From assembly GCF_042684505.1 (NCBI RefSeq), contig NZ_JBHULT010000006.1, forward strand, positions 434,001-498,000: 64,000 bases of DNA, written 5' to 3'. This document shows positions 43,446 through 52,380 of this stretch, piece after piece. The notes beneath the pieces are model-generated. The model did no database searches and had not been told where the DNA came from. It saw only the letters and a list, made by a program, of their open reading frames with translations. Position 1 is the stretch's first letter. Each line of letters begins with the position of its first letter. This stretch comes from Salinimicrobium flavum. GTDB lineage: Bacteria; Bacteroidota; Bacteroidia; Flavobacteriales; Flavobacteriaceae. Made by a program: the position numbers and the translations under genes.

Positions 43446-45473
43446 TTAAGGATAAACAATGATCCTGCTTTTGTCGAAGAAGTATTTTTCCAGTTTTGCG
43501 GGGATGGTAGGCAAAATGTGCTGAAAAGATGTTGAACCTTTACGAGCCGAGACTAAAACTACTATATCGTCCTCCAGCATATCCTTACCAAGGATAAGAA
43601 AATCTTCCCAGGCAGAGAACTTTTTATAGGTGACAGGAGAATCTGTTTTCAATTCTTTTAATTCCTTTTTTATTTCTTTTTCTGTCTCTGCCGTACAGTT
43701 GATCACTACCGGTACACTAAGTTCTTTTGACAACAGCTCGATCTTATGGATCCACAGGCGAAATCCCTCCTCCTTTTCAGCAAGTGGGGGGACAATCAAA
43801 AAGATCCTTTTATGGGTTCCCAGGGGCCGGCTGAAATAAGTTACAAAGGAAGTTTTTTTATTGGCAGAAATGATCTTTTCCATCTTTTTGCCAATGAGTT
43901 TATCCATTAGTCCCTTTTGTGTAGGCCAACCCAGAATGATGAGATCTGCAATGATCTCTTTTGACTTTCTGGCAATACCTGCAGCCACATTGTGATCTAT
44001 GGCAGCAAGGACATTTACAGGGGTTTCTGAGGCAGAGGCCTGTCTAACGAAGTCTTCCAGCTTATCTGTTGCCCTGGCTATATTTACCTCGGCTTCTTCA
44101 TTATTGGGAACTACAGAGAGAATAGAAATGGGGTTTGGAGAACTTTTATCCTTTATGAGAATTGCGAACTCGAGCAGCTTATCAAAGTTGAGAATATTTG
44201 CTATTGGAAGAAGTATAGCCTCGCTCTTATATGCGTCTGATTTTTTAACTTCAGCAGCATCGATTTCTGTTGACTCTGCCACCAGTTTCTTAGCTGCCCT
44301 CTCTGTGGCAAGAGTCGCCACTATTGAGGTTACCAGAATAAGAATAATTGTTCCGTTAAGAATGTTCTCGTCAATGATCCCCGCATTGTAACCTACAATG
44401 ATCACTGCTAGTGTTGCTGCCGCGTGGCCACTACTTAATCCAAAGATCACTTTTCTTTGGGACGAGCTATACTTAAATACCAGCTGGGTAAAAAAAGCAG
44501 CCAGCCATTTTCCGAAGAGAGCCACAAGACTCAAAGTACCTGCAACAATAAGGGCCATGGGTCCGCTAAAGATCACGCTAATATCTACCAGCATCCCAAC
44601 GCTTATTAGAAAGAACGGAATAAAAAGTGAATTCCCAATGAATTCTATCCTGTTCATAAGTGCAGAAGAGTGGGGTATAAGACGGTTAAGGCCAAGCCCG
44701 GCGAGGAAAGCCCCAATTATAGGTTCGACCCCTGCCAGTTCGGCCAGGAAAGCAGCAATAAAAACTACCGAAAGGACAAAAATATAATGGGAGTGTTTTT
44801 CATTTTCCATTCTGGTAAAGAACCACTTGGCGATCCTTGGAACGATAAGGAATATGATCGCCGAGAATATGGCAAGGGAGATGATTAGCCGCTGCCAAAA
44901 AGCCATATCCAAAGTACCTTCATGATTCCCCATGATTACCGCCAGGATAATAAGTACAGCAGTATCTGTTAGAATAGTACCTCCCACTGTTATGGCTACC
45001 GCTTCATTTTTTGAAACTTTCATCTTGCTTACGATAGGATATGTAAGAAGGGTATGGGTAGCGAACATACTGGCTGTTAAAAAGCTGGCGTTGAAGCCAT
45101 ATCCAAGCAGGTAGTAACAAACGGGGAAACCAATGCCCAGGGGTAAAATGAACGTAAAGAACCCAAAAAGAAAACTTTTGTTCCGGTTCGCCTTGAACTG
45201 ATTCATATCCAGCTCCAACCCCGCGATAAACATAATATACAACAATCCTATGGTCGAGAAAAGATCTATAGCTGAGCTCTGTTCCAGAAGACCTACCCCA
45301 TATGGCCCGATAACGATCCCGGAAATGATCAATACGATGATCCCGGGAATATTGAGCCGCCTTAAAACGATTGGAGATACAAGGATAATAAGAAGAATGA
45401 GAGCGAACACCAGAACAGGGTTGGACAATGGAAGTTCAAACTCATGATACAGTATATCTAAAAATTCGTTCAT
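43446..45473 (-). CDS. CPA2 cation/proton antiporter with Usp-like domain
   Basis: A 675-residue membrane protein from the ATG at 45473 (MNEFLDILYHE); an upstream start at 45500 is possible but not favoured. Residues 1-390 carry about twelve helices with VLRRLNIPGIIVLIISGIVIG and GVEPIIGAFLAGLGLN motifs of the CPA2 (KefB/NhaS-like) family. From about residue 410 the cytoplasmic part is two universal-stress-like folds (ILLPIANILNFDKLLEFA; FLIVPPLAEKEEG), a regulatory fusion seen in several Bacteroidota. It is divergent from the 45632 antiporter gene. Confidence 0.85.
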   Translation of the reverse strand: MNEFLDILYHEFELPLSNPVLVFALILLIILVSPIVLRRLNIPGIIVLIISGIVIGPYGVGLLEQSSAIDLFSTIGLLYIMFIAGLELDMNQFKANRNKSFLFGFFTFILPLGIGFPVCYYLLGYGFNASFLTASMFATHTLLTYPIVSKMKVSKNEAVAITVGGTILTDTAVLIILAVIMGNHEGTLDMAFWQRLIISLAIFSAIIFLIVPRIAKWFFTRMENEKHSHYIFVLSVVFIAAFLAELAGVEPIIGAFLAGLGLNRLIPHSSALMNRIEFIGNSLFIPFFLISVGMLVDISVIFSGPMALIVAGTLSLVALFGKWLAAFFTQLVFKYSSSQRKVIFGLSSGHAAATLAVIIVGYNAGIIDENILNGTIILILVTSIVATLATERAAKKLVAESTEIDAAEVKKSDAYKSEAILLPIANILNFDKLLEFAILIKDKSSPNPISILSVVPNNEEAEVNIARATDKLEDFVRQASASETPVNVLAAIDHNVAAGIARKSKEIIADLIILGWPTQKGLMDKLIGKKMEKIISANKKTSFVTYFSRPLGTHKRIFLIVPPLAEKEEGFRLWIHKIELLSKELSVPVVINCTAETEKEIKKELKELKTDSPVTYKKFSAWEDFLILGKDMLEDDIVVLVSARKGSTSFQHILPTIPAKLEKYFFDKSRIIVYP

Positions 45474-45631
45474 TCTTACTCCTTTTAAAATGTGATTCAC
45501 AAAAATAAAAGAAATTGCATCTGAAAAGGATAAACTCTGAAAAATCTATTATTTTTAAGTAATTTTTATAAGATACACCAGCATTTAATTACTTCTGAAG
45601 AAGAATTCAGAATCACCTATTAGTCGTTTCC

Positions 45632-47416
45632 ATGGAAGAATTCAACATTTTAAGCCTGCTCATTATCCTGGCGGGAGCATGGGTGGGAGGTACAACTGCA
45701 AAACGTTTAGGATATCCTCCCATTTTGGGGGAATTGGTAATAGGGATTATCCTGGGACCTGCCATTCTGGGTCTACTTGAAACTTCGGAAATGATATCGG
45801 TCCTGGCTGAAGTAGGTATCATTCTACTTATGGTTTACATTGGAATAGAGATCAACTTCAGGGACCTTGGAAAAGCATCCTGGCCCGGATTACTGGCTGC
45901 TATAGGAGGTTTTATTGTTCCTTTTGGGATGGGGTATTATACCATCAAGTACTTTGGCGGAACAGATCTGGCTGCCCTTTTTGTAGCTATAGCTGTAGGG
46001 GTCACCTCTCTCGCCACCAAAAGCCGGATACTGGTAGACCTTAAACTGCTAAACACCCGAATCGCATACGTTTTGATGGCCGGTGCCTTAATTTCTGATA
46101 CCCTCGCCCTGGTCATTTTTGCAGGAATGCTGAGTTTCGTAGACGTGGGAAGTATAGATGCCCTGGGACTCATCTGGGTTGCCGGAAAAGCCCTTTTATT
46201 CTTCGCTTTTACCGCTCTTGCGGGTTATTTTCTCTTACCGGTACTGGGAAAGTTTTTAAGTGAAAATAAAATTAAGAACCGCACCTTTCATTTTACCTTG
46301 ATCCTCATCATAGTATTTGGGTTCTGTGAACTTGCAGAATTGGCGGGTTTGCATAGTATTTTGGGGGCATTTATGGCCGGTCTGTTCATTAGAGACGGGG
46401 TTTTCAACAGACAAATATCAAAGGAGATCAACGATATTTTCCATGATATATCAATAGGATTTCTTGCTCCCATCTTCTTCGTTTCCGCAGGATTCCATGT
46501 AACTCTTGAAGTTTTTCAAACTGACCTGCTACTACTCACCACAATTGTCCTGGTCGCTATGGTGGGTAAAATTGTGGGAACTGCAGTATTTTACCTGCCC
46601 AGTGGTTTTGGATGGCGTGAAGGGATCACTGTGGGAACCGGAATGAATGGGAGAGGAGCGGTTGAGATCATCATAGCGGGAATAGGTTTGGAAATGGGTA
46701 TAATCTCTGCTGAAATTTTTTCGATCCTGGTATTCATGGCTATCTTCACTACGCTTAGCGTACCTTTATTGCTAACCTGGACGACAAACTGGCTGCGTAA
46801 AAGAGGGGAGCTCATACACCAGGAAAGCAGGACCGGCATTTTAATTCTGGGAGCAAATCCTTTGGGACTTTATCTTGGGAAACATTTAAGGGACCAGGAT
46901 GAGGTAACATTCGTAGATTCCAACAGAGATCTGGTAGAAGAAGCAAAAAGACAGGGATTTGAGAGCTTTTATGGAAATATCCTTAAGGAAGAGACACTGG
47001 AGACCGCAAAAGCCTATGAGAAAGGAACATTTATAGCTTTGACCGGAAATAACGAGATCAACTTACTTGCGGCCCAACTTGCGCATGATGCCTTTTTTAT
47101 TCCACAAAATATCGTGCTCTTCGCTCCGCAGGAAGGAGGGGCAGGAGTAGAACTTCTTGATAAGATCAAGGCTTCTTCAATGTTTGCCAGTAAAACCGAA
47201 CTTGCCCCGTGGATCTTTAAAATAAGAGCGGGGGATATTGAAGAACAAACAGAAAAGGTAGAGAAACTTATTACTACCAGGAAGTGGGTGAAACAACACC
47301 AGCTAGGAGCAGATAAGATCCTGCCGCTTTTGATCATGGATCCTGAGGAAAATAAACGCCCCTTCCATTACCACGATGAAATCCAGCCCGGCGAAAAAGT
47401 TATATATTTACGCTGA
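45632..47416 (+). CDS. CPA2 cation/proton antiporter with TrkA-N domain
   Basis: A 594-residue membrane antiporter. Twelve helices run to about residue 385, with AKRLGYPPILGELVIGIILGP and GLHSILGAFMAGLFIRDG blocks of the CPA2 family. A TrkA-N domain begins near 400 (TGILILGANPLGLYLGKHL) and has the dinucleotide loop, followed by a short RCK-C-like end. It is the third cation/proton antiporter in six kilobases and is transcribed away from the other two. Which ion it moves cannot be read off. Confidence 0.87.
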   Translation: MEEFNILSLLIILAGAWVGGTTAKRLGYPPILGELVIGIILGPAILGLLETSEMISVLAEVGIILLMVYIGIEINFRDLGKASWPGLLAAIGGFIVPFGMGYYTIKYFGGTDLAALFVAIAVGVTSLATKSRILVDLKLLNTRIAYVLMAGALISDTLALVIFAGMLSFVDVGSIDALGLIWVAGKALLFFAFTALAGYFLLPVLGKFLSENKIKNRTFHFTLILIIVFGFCELAELAGLHSILGAFMAGLFIRDGVFNRQISKEINDIFHDISIGFLAPIFFVSAGFHVTLEVFQTDLLLLTTIVLVAMVGKIVGTAVFYLPSGFGWREGITVGTGMNGRGAVEIIIAGIGLEMGIISAEIFSILVFMAIFTTLSVPLLLTWTTNWLRKRGELIHQESRTGILILGANPLGLYLGKHLRDQDEVTFVDSNRDLVEEAKRQGFESFYGNILKEETLETAKAYEKGTFIALTGNNEINLLAAQLAHDAFFIPQNIVLFAPQEGGAGVELLDKIKASSMFASKTELAPWIFKIRAGDIEEQTEKVEKLITTRKWVKQHQLGADKILPLLIMDPEENKRPFHYHDEIQPGEKVIYLR

Positions 47417-47521
47417 AACCTGTGAAATTGCTGAAAGTTTTGTTAAATGCAATTGTTGCGTCTAATAAGCGTCGCATTTTGAAAAAAGCTTTTAGTATTT
47501 TGCACCTTCAGAAAAAAAAGA

Positions 47522-48382
47522 ATGACATTATATCCAATTGAAGCCGGGAATTTTAAGCTCGACGGGGGTGCCATGTTTGGAGTGGTACCAAAATCCATCT
47601 GGAATATAACCAATCCCGCAGATTCCAATAACATGATCGATATTGCTGCCACCTGTCTCCTGATTGAAGACGGCGAGCGTCTTATACTTATCGATACGGG
47701 AATGGGAGATAAACAAAGTGAAAAATTCTTTGGTTACTATTACCGGTGGGGTGATGATTCACTGGACAAGTCACTTCAAAAACATGGATTTCACCGTGAT
47801 GACATCACAGATGTTTTCATGACCCATCTTCATTTTGATCATTGTGGTGGAAGCGTGCAGTGGAACAAAGACAGGACTGGTTATGAACCGGCTTTCAAAA
47901 ATGCAAGGTTCTGGAGCAATCAGGAGCATTGGGAATGGGCAACAAAACCCAATGCCCGTGAGAAGGCTTCTTTTTTAAAAGAAAATATCCTGCCAATGCA
48001 GGAAAGCGGGCAGCTTCAATTCATAAACCGTACGGGGGCAACCTATCAGGACGAATCTGAACTTGGTTTCGGAATTCTTTACGTAGACGGGCATACCGAC
48101 AAGCAGATGATTCCACATATCAATTTCAAAGGTAAAAAACTGGTTTTTATGGCCGATCTTTTACCAACGGCAGGACACATTCCCCTGCCATTTGTAATGG
48201 GATATGATACCAGGCCCTTATTAACCCTTTCTGAAAAAGATGCCTTTCTTAAGAGGGCAGCAGATGAGAATTTCTTTCTTTTCCTGGAGCATGATGCCCA
48301 TAATAAAATAATTACCCTGAAACACACCGAAAAAGGAGTGAGATTGGATCAAATACACACTTTTAATGAACTTTTTAACTAG
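47522..48382 (+). CDS. Metallo-beta-lactamase-fold hydrolase
   Basis: A 286-residue cytoplasmic metallohydrolase with the zinc motif THLHFDHCGG (His102, His104, Asp106, His107) and later histidines in DGHTDKQM and EHDAHN. The pattern resembles N-acyl-homoserine lactonase/YtnP-like members, but that substrate is not proven; glyoxalase II or other esterases share the fold. No signal peptide. It begins a plus-strand operon, seven bases ahead of the S8 peptidase. Confidence 0.88.
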   Translation: MTLYPIEAGNFKLDGGAMFGVVPKSIWNITNPADSNNMIDIAATCLLIEDGERLILIDTGMGDKQSEKFFGYYYRWGDDSLDKSLQKHGFHRDDITDVFMTHLHFDHCGGSVQWNKDRTGYEPAFKNARFWSNQEHWEWATKPNAREKASFLKENILPMQESGQLQFINRTGATYQDESELGFGILYVDGHTDKQMIPHINFKGKKLVFMADLLPTAGHIPLPFVMGYDTRPLLTLSEKDAFLKRAADENFFLFLEHDAHNKIITLKHTEKGVRLDQIHTFNELFN

Positions 48383-48389
48383 ATAAATT

Positions 48390-50069
48390 ATGAAGATCCC
48401 AGTTTTTAAACCATTCCTCATCGCCGGAATGGCCATGGCGGTAGCAGGTTGCAGCAGTTCTGCACCTACCATTGTATCTACCCCTATAGAAAATATAGAT
48501 ACCATGCCTCTCAAGGTCACAGATCTCACCGAAACCGAACTAAAAGGTTGGGGCGGAGCAGACCTTGTTGAAGACACCATTCCCGGAATGAGCGTTGAAA
48601 AGGCTTATACCGAGATAATAAAGAATACTAAAGGGAATAAGGTGATCGTCGCAGTGATTGACAGTGGAGTTGATATCACTCACGAAGACCTTGATGCGGT
48701 GATCTGGACCAACGAAGATGAGATCCCAAACAACAATAAGGATGATGACAGGAACGGCTATGTAGACGACATTCATGGCTGGAACTTTTTAGGAGATGCT
48801 GTTGAGGAGAACATGGAATATACAAGGATCCTTAAGAAGTTGAAACCCAAGTTTGACGGAGTTCCCGTAGCATCTGTAAAACCTGAAGATAAAAAGGAAT
48901 TTGAGCTGTATAAAAGAGCCAAAGCCGAATATGACAAGGAATACAATGAAGCTCTGGGGATGAAGAACCAGTATGAAGGTATTCGCCAACAGTTAGAAAT
49001 GGCACATAAAGCGGTTTCTGCCAAACTGGGTAAAGAAGATTATACCTTGGAAGAACTTCAGGCTATGGAAGCCAATACTGAAGAAATGCAGCAATATAAA
49101 GCATTCCTTACCCAGGTGATGACCAATATTAAAGGAAGTATTCCTGAGTCTATGGTCCAGCTTGATGAGGCCATTGATTATTTCTCCGGAAGACTTAATT
49201 CCCACTTCAATCTTGAACTTGATGGTAGGGCTGTTGTGGGTGATGACCCTGATGATATCAATGATACTAATTACGGAAACAATGATGTAACGGGACCTGA
49301 TCCAAAGATGAAGGATATAAAACACGGTACCCATGTCGCAGGGATCATAGCTGCAGAGCGTGACAATAACATAGGTATCAAAGGAGTGGCTAAAAATGTT
49401 TTGATCATGCCTATTCGTGCAGTGCCTGACGGTGATGAATATGATAAGGATATTGCTCTGGCCATAAGATATGCAGTAGATAACGGAGCACAAATCATCA
49501 ATACCAGCTTTGGAAAATATTTTTCTACCCATCCAGAATGGGTGAGAGATGCCATTAAATATGCTGAACAACATGATGTTCTCATCGTGAATGCAGGAGG
49601 TAATGAGGGTCTTGACCTTGATACCAATACAGTATATCCTAACGATCAGGATGTGGAGAATCCACAGGAATTTGCTGATAATTTCCTTACGGTAGGTGCT
49701 CTTAGCTTCACTTACGGATCAAATATGATCGCATCTTTCTCCAACTACGGAAAAAATAATGTGGATGTATTTGCACCGGGAACCCAGATCTGGTCAACTA
49801 CCCCTAATAACGGATATGAGTTCCTTCAGGGTACCTCAATGGCTGCTCCCGCTGTTGCAGGTATTGCAGCACTAATACGTTCCTATTACCCAAAACTTTC
49901 CGCAGAACAGGTGAAAAAAGTGATCATGGACAGTGGTCTTAGCTCAAGTGCTACAGTGGTAATTGGAGGAGATTCCTCGAATACCAAAAAATTCAGTGAA
50001 CTTTCTACCTCCGGAAAAATGGCAAACCTTTATAACGCCTTTATATTGGCAGATAAATTATCAAAATAA
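48390..50069 (+). CDS. S8 family serine peptidase lipoprotein
   Basis: A 559-residue subtilisin-type peptidase with a lipoprotein signal (VAGCSS, Cys20 or so). The triad is Asp91 (VIDSGVD), His312 (HGTHVAG) and Ser483 (GTSMAAP). A charged, helical-looking stretch of about 200 residues is inserted between Asp and His, where the family usually has about 35. It may be a regulatory or substrate-binding insert. The enzyme is likely periplasmic. It lies between the MBL hydrolase and the M1 peptidase in one operon. Confidence 0.92.
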   Translation: MKIPVFKPFLIAGMAMAVAGCSSSAPTIVSTPIENIDTMPLKVTDLTETELKGWGGADLVEDTIPGMSVEKAYTEIIKNTKGNKVIVAVIDSGVDITHEDLDAVIWTNEDEIPNNNKDDDRNGYVDDIHGWNFLGDAVEENMEYTRILKKLKPKFDGVPVASVKPEDKKEFELYKRAKAEYDKEYNEALGMKNQYEGIRQQLEMAHKAVSAKLGKEDYTLEELQAMEANTEEMQQYKAFLTQVMTNIKGSIPESMVQLDEAIDYFSGRLNSHFNLELDGRAVVGDDPDDINDTNYGNNDVTGPDPKMKDIKHGTHVAGIIAAERDNNIGIKGVAKNVLIMPIRAVPDGDEYDKDIALAIRYAVDNGAQIINTSFGKYFSTHPEWVRDAIKYAEQHDVLIVNAGGNEGLDLDTNTVYPNDQDVENPQEFADNFLTVGALSFTYGSNMIASFSNYGKNNVDVFAPGTQIWSTTPNNGYEFLQGTSMAAPAVAGIAALIRSYYPKLSAEQVKKVIMDSGLSSSATVVIGGDSSNTKKFSELSTSGKMANLYNAFILADKLSK

Positions 50070-50071
50070 TT

Positions 50072-51904
50072 ATGAGATTAATACTGTTAACCCTAACCTT
50101 TCTATCAACCTTAATTGCCGGGGCTCAAGGCAATAATTCCTATTGGCAGCAACATGTAAAGTATGACATGAATGTGGATATGGATGTGAATAATTTCCGG
50201 TATACCGGGGATCAGGAACTGGTGTACACCAATAATTCACCTGACACCCTTCACCGTGTATTTTATCATCTTTACTTTAATGCTTTCCAACCCGGAAGCG
50301 AAATGGATGTTCGCTCCAGGACCATTCAGGATCCTGATTCAAGGGTAGGGGACCGTATCTCCAATCTCTCCCCTTCACAGCAGGGTTACCTTAAGGTAAA
50401 TTCACTAACCCGGGAAGGAGAACTCCTGACTTATGAAGAAGAGGGTACCGTACTTGAGGTGGAACTTGATAAACCCATCTTACCCGGAGAAAAGGCCACT
50501 TTTAAAATGAAGTTTGCCGGACAGGTACCTGAGCAGATAAGACGTTCGGGAAGGAACAGTAGTGAAGGGGTTGCCCTTTCCATGGTACAGTGGTTCCCAA
50601 AAATGGCAGAATATGATTTTGAAGGCTGGCATGCAGACCCATACATTGGAAGGGAATTTCACGGAGTTTGGGGTGATTATGAAGTTAAAATAAGTATCGA
50701 TAAGAACTATACTCTGGGAGCTACAGGAGTTCTTAAAAATGCCAATGAAATTGGCCATGGTTACCAGGATGAAGGAATGAAAGTACCCAACAAAAAAGGG
50801 GATAAACACACCTGGCATTTTAGTGCTGAACAGGTGCATGATTTTGCCTGGGCGGCAGATGATGAATATATTCACGACAAGATCACAGCAAAAGACGGAA
50901 CAGTTCTTCACTTCCTGTACAAGGATAATCCGGAAATTAAAGAGAACTGGAAAAATTTGCAGTCAAAGACAGAAGATCTGTTACTTTACTTTAATGAGCA
51001 CATTGGGCCATACCCCTGGCCTCAATACTCTGTGATCCAGGGAGGAGACGGAGGTATGGAATACGCTATGCTTACTCTTATTACCGGAGAAAGGAATTTT
51101 GGCAGCCTTGTTGGAGTGACTGCCCACGAAATGGCCCATGCCTGGTTTCAGCATTTAATGGCAACCAATGAAAGCAAGCACGAATGGATGGATGAAGGTT
51201 TCACCAGTTACATTTCAAGTCTGGCTATGAATGAGGTAATGGACCAGAATAAAGAAAACCCTCACGAGGGTTCTTACCGCGGTTATTTCCAGTTGGCCTC
51301 ATCAGGAACAGAACAACCACAAACAACCCATGCTGACAGGTATACCTATAATTTCGCATACGGTGCAACCGCATATTCAAAAGGGGCGGTTTTCATGGCT
51401 CAGCTAGGATATATCATTGGCCAGGAAAACCTTAAGAAAACAATTAAGAGGTACTATAATGACTGGAAATTCAAACACCCTACCCCAAACGATTTCATAA
51501 GGGTGGCTGAAAAGGTTTCAGGGGCAGAACTTGATTGGTACCTAATGGACTGGACCCAAACAACCAACACCATTGATTATTCCATCATGGATGTGGAAGA
51601 AGAAGGAACCGGCACAAGGATCACCCTGGAAAGAAGAGGAGAAATGCCAATGCCTGTGGAAGTCGCTGTTAATTACAGTGATGGTTCCTCAGACCTGGTC
51701 TACATTCCGCTGCAAATGATGCGTTGGGAAAAACCGGCAGAAGAAGGTACAGAGAATAGGGTGGTAAAGAATGACTGGGCCTGGGCATATCCAACCTATT
51801 CCTTCACACTTGAAAAGGAAAAAGCCGGGATCACTTCCATAGAGATCGATCCTTCGGGCATTATGGCCGATGTGGACCGGGAAAATAACACTTATACTCC
51901 CTGA
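50072..51904 (+). CDS. M1 family metallopeptidase
   Basis: A 610-residue zinc aminopeptidase-like protein with a signal peptide (LIAGAQ). The zinc motif HEMAH (His352, Glu353, His356) and third ligand Glu375 in MDEGF are at the M1 spacing. The substrate-binding exopeptidase motif GAMEN appears as GGMEYAM, so specificity may differ from classical aminopeptidases. It starts two bases after the S8 stop and ends at a terminator, forming the end of the three-gene operon. Confidence 0.91.
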   Translation: MRLILLTLTFLSTLIAGAQGNNSYWQQHVKYDMNVDMDVNNFRYTGDQELVYTNNSPDTLHRVFYHLYFNAFQPGSEMDVRSRTIQDPDSRVGDRISNLSPSQQGYLKVNSLTREGELLTYEEEGTVLEVELDKPILPGEKATFKMKFAGQVPEQIRRSGRNSSEGVALSMVQWFPKMAEYDFEGWHADPYIGREFHGVWGDYEVKISIDKNYTLGATGVLKNANEIGHGYQDEGMKVPNKKGDKHTWHFSAEQVHDFAWAADDEYIHDKITAKDGTVLHFLYKDNPEIKENWKNLQSKTEDLLLYFNEHIGPYPWPQYSVIQGGDGGMEYAMLTLITGERNFGSLVGVTAHEMAHAWFQHLMATNESKHEWMDEGFTSYISSLAMNEVMDQNKENPHEGSYRGYFQLASSGTEQPQTTHADRYTYNFAYGATAYSKGAVFMAQLGYIIGQENLKKTIKRYYNDWKFKHPTPNDFIRVAEKVSGAELDWYLMDWTQTTNTIDYSIMDVEEEGTGTRITLERRGEMPMPVEVAVNYSDGSSDLVYIPLQMMRWEKPAEEGTENRVVKNDWAWAYPTYSFTLEKEKAGITSIEIDPSGIMADVDRENNTYTP

Positions 51905-51923
51905 TCTTTGAAAATTTGATTTT

Positions 51924-51956
51924 AAGGCCTCTTCTGTTTCAGAAGGGGCTTTTTTG
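51924..51956 (+). terminator. Terminator after the M1 peptidase
   Basis: AAGGCCTCTTCTG pairs with CAGAAGGGGCTT with one bulged G, followed by TTTTTG, before rnpA. Confidence 0.75.
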
Positions 51957-51996
51957 TTTGGAAGAAATATACCCCTGAATTTTCTATTTTTACGAC

Positions 51997-52380
51997 ATGA
52001 ACCAAAGCTTTGGAAAACAGGAAAGATTAAAGAGCAAGATCCTTATTGAAAAGCTCTTTTCAGAAGGAAGATCTATTAAAAAGTATCCTTTACTGCTCCT
52101 GTATCTGCCCATCAAAGATTCAGCGGAAGGTCAAAATCAAACAGGGGTATCTGTCTCTAAAAGGAATTTTAAACGAGCCGTTGACCGCATGCATTTAAAA
52201 AGGTTAATGCGTGAGGCTTTCAGAAAAAATAAGTATCTTGTTAACAGTAACTTGGAATCTTCATACGCTTTTATGTTCATTTATATCGGCAGGGAAAAGC
52301 TTACCTATTCCCAACTTTTTACCCGAACCGAAGAACTGTTGAAAAAGCTGGTACAAACCGAAAAAGATAGGCTGCAATGA
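51997..52380 (+). CDS. rnpA: Ribonuclease P protein component
   Basis: The protein subunit of RNase P, which trims tRNA 5' leaders. It is 127 residues and basic. The family signature is spread over FKRAVDRMHLKRLMREAFR, the RNA-binding RNR-like motif. It overlaps the S41 protease start by four bases (ATGA), so the two are translationally coupled. A -7-like TATTTTTA is at 51985-51992. rpmH is not in the window. Confidence 0.95.
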   Translation: MNQSFGKQERLKSKILIEKLFSEGRSIKKYPLLLLYLPIKDSAEGQNQTGVSVSKRNFKRAVDRMHLKRLMREAFRKNKYLVNSNLESSYAFMFIYIGREKLTYSQLFTRTEELLKKLVQTEKDRLQ

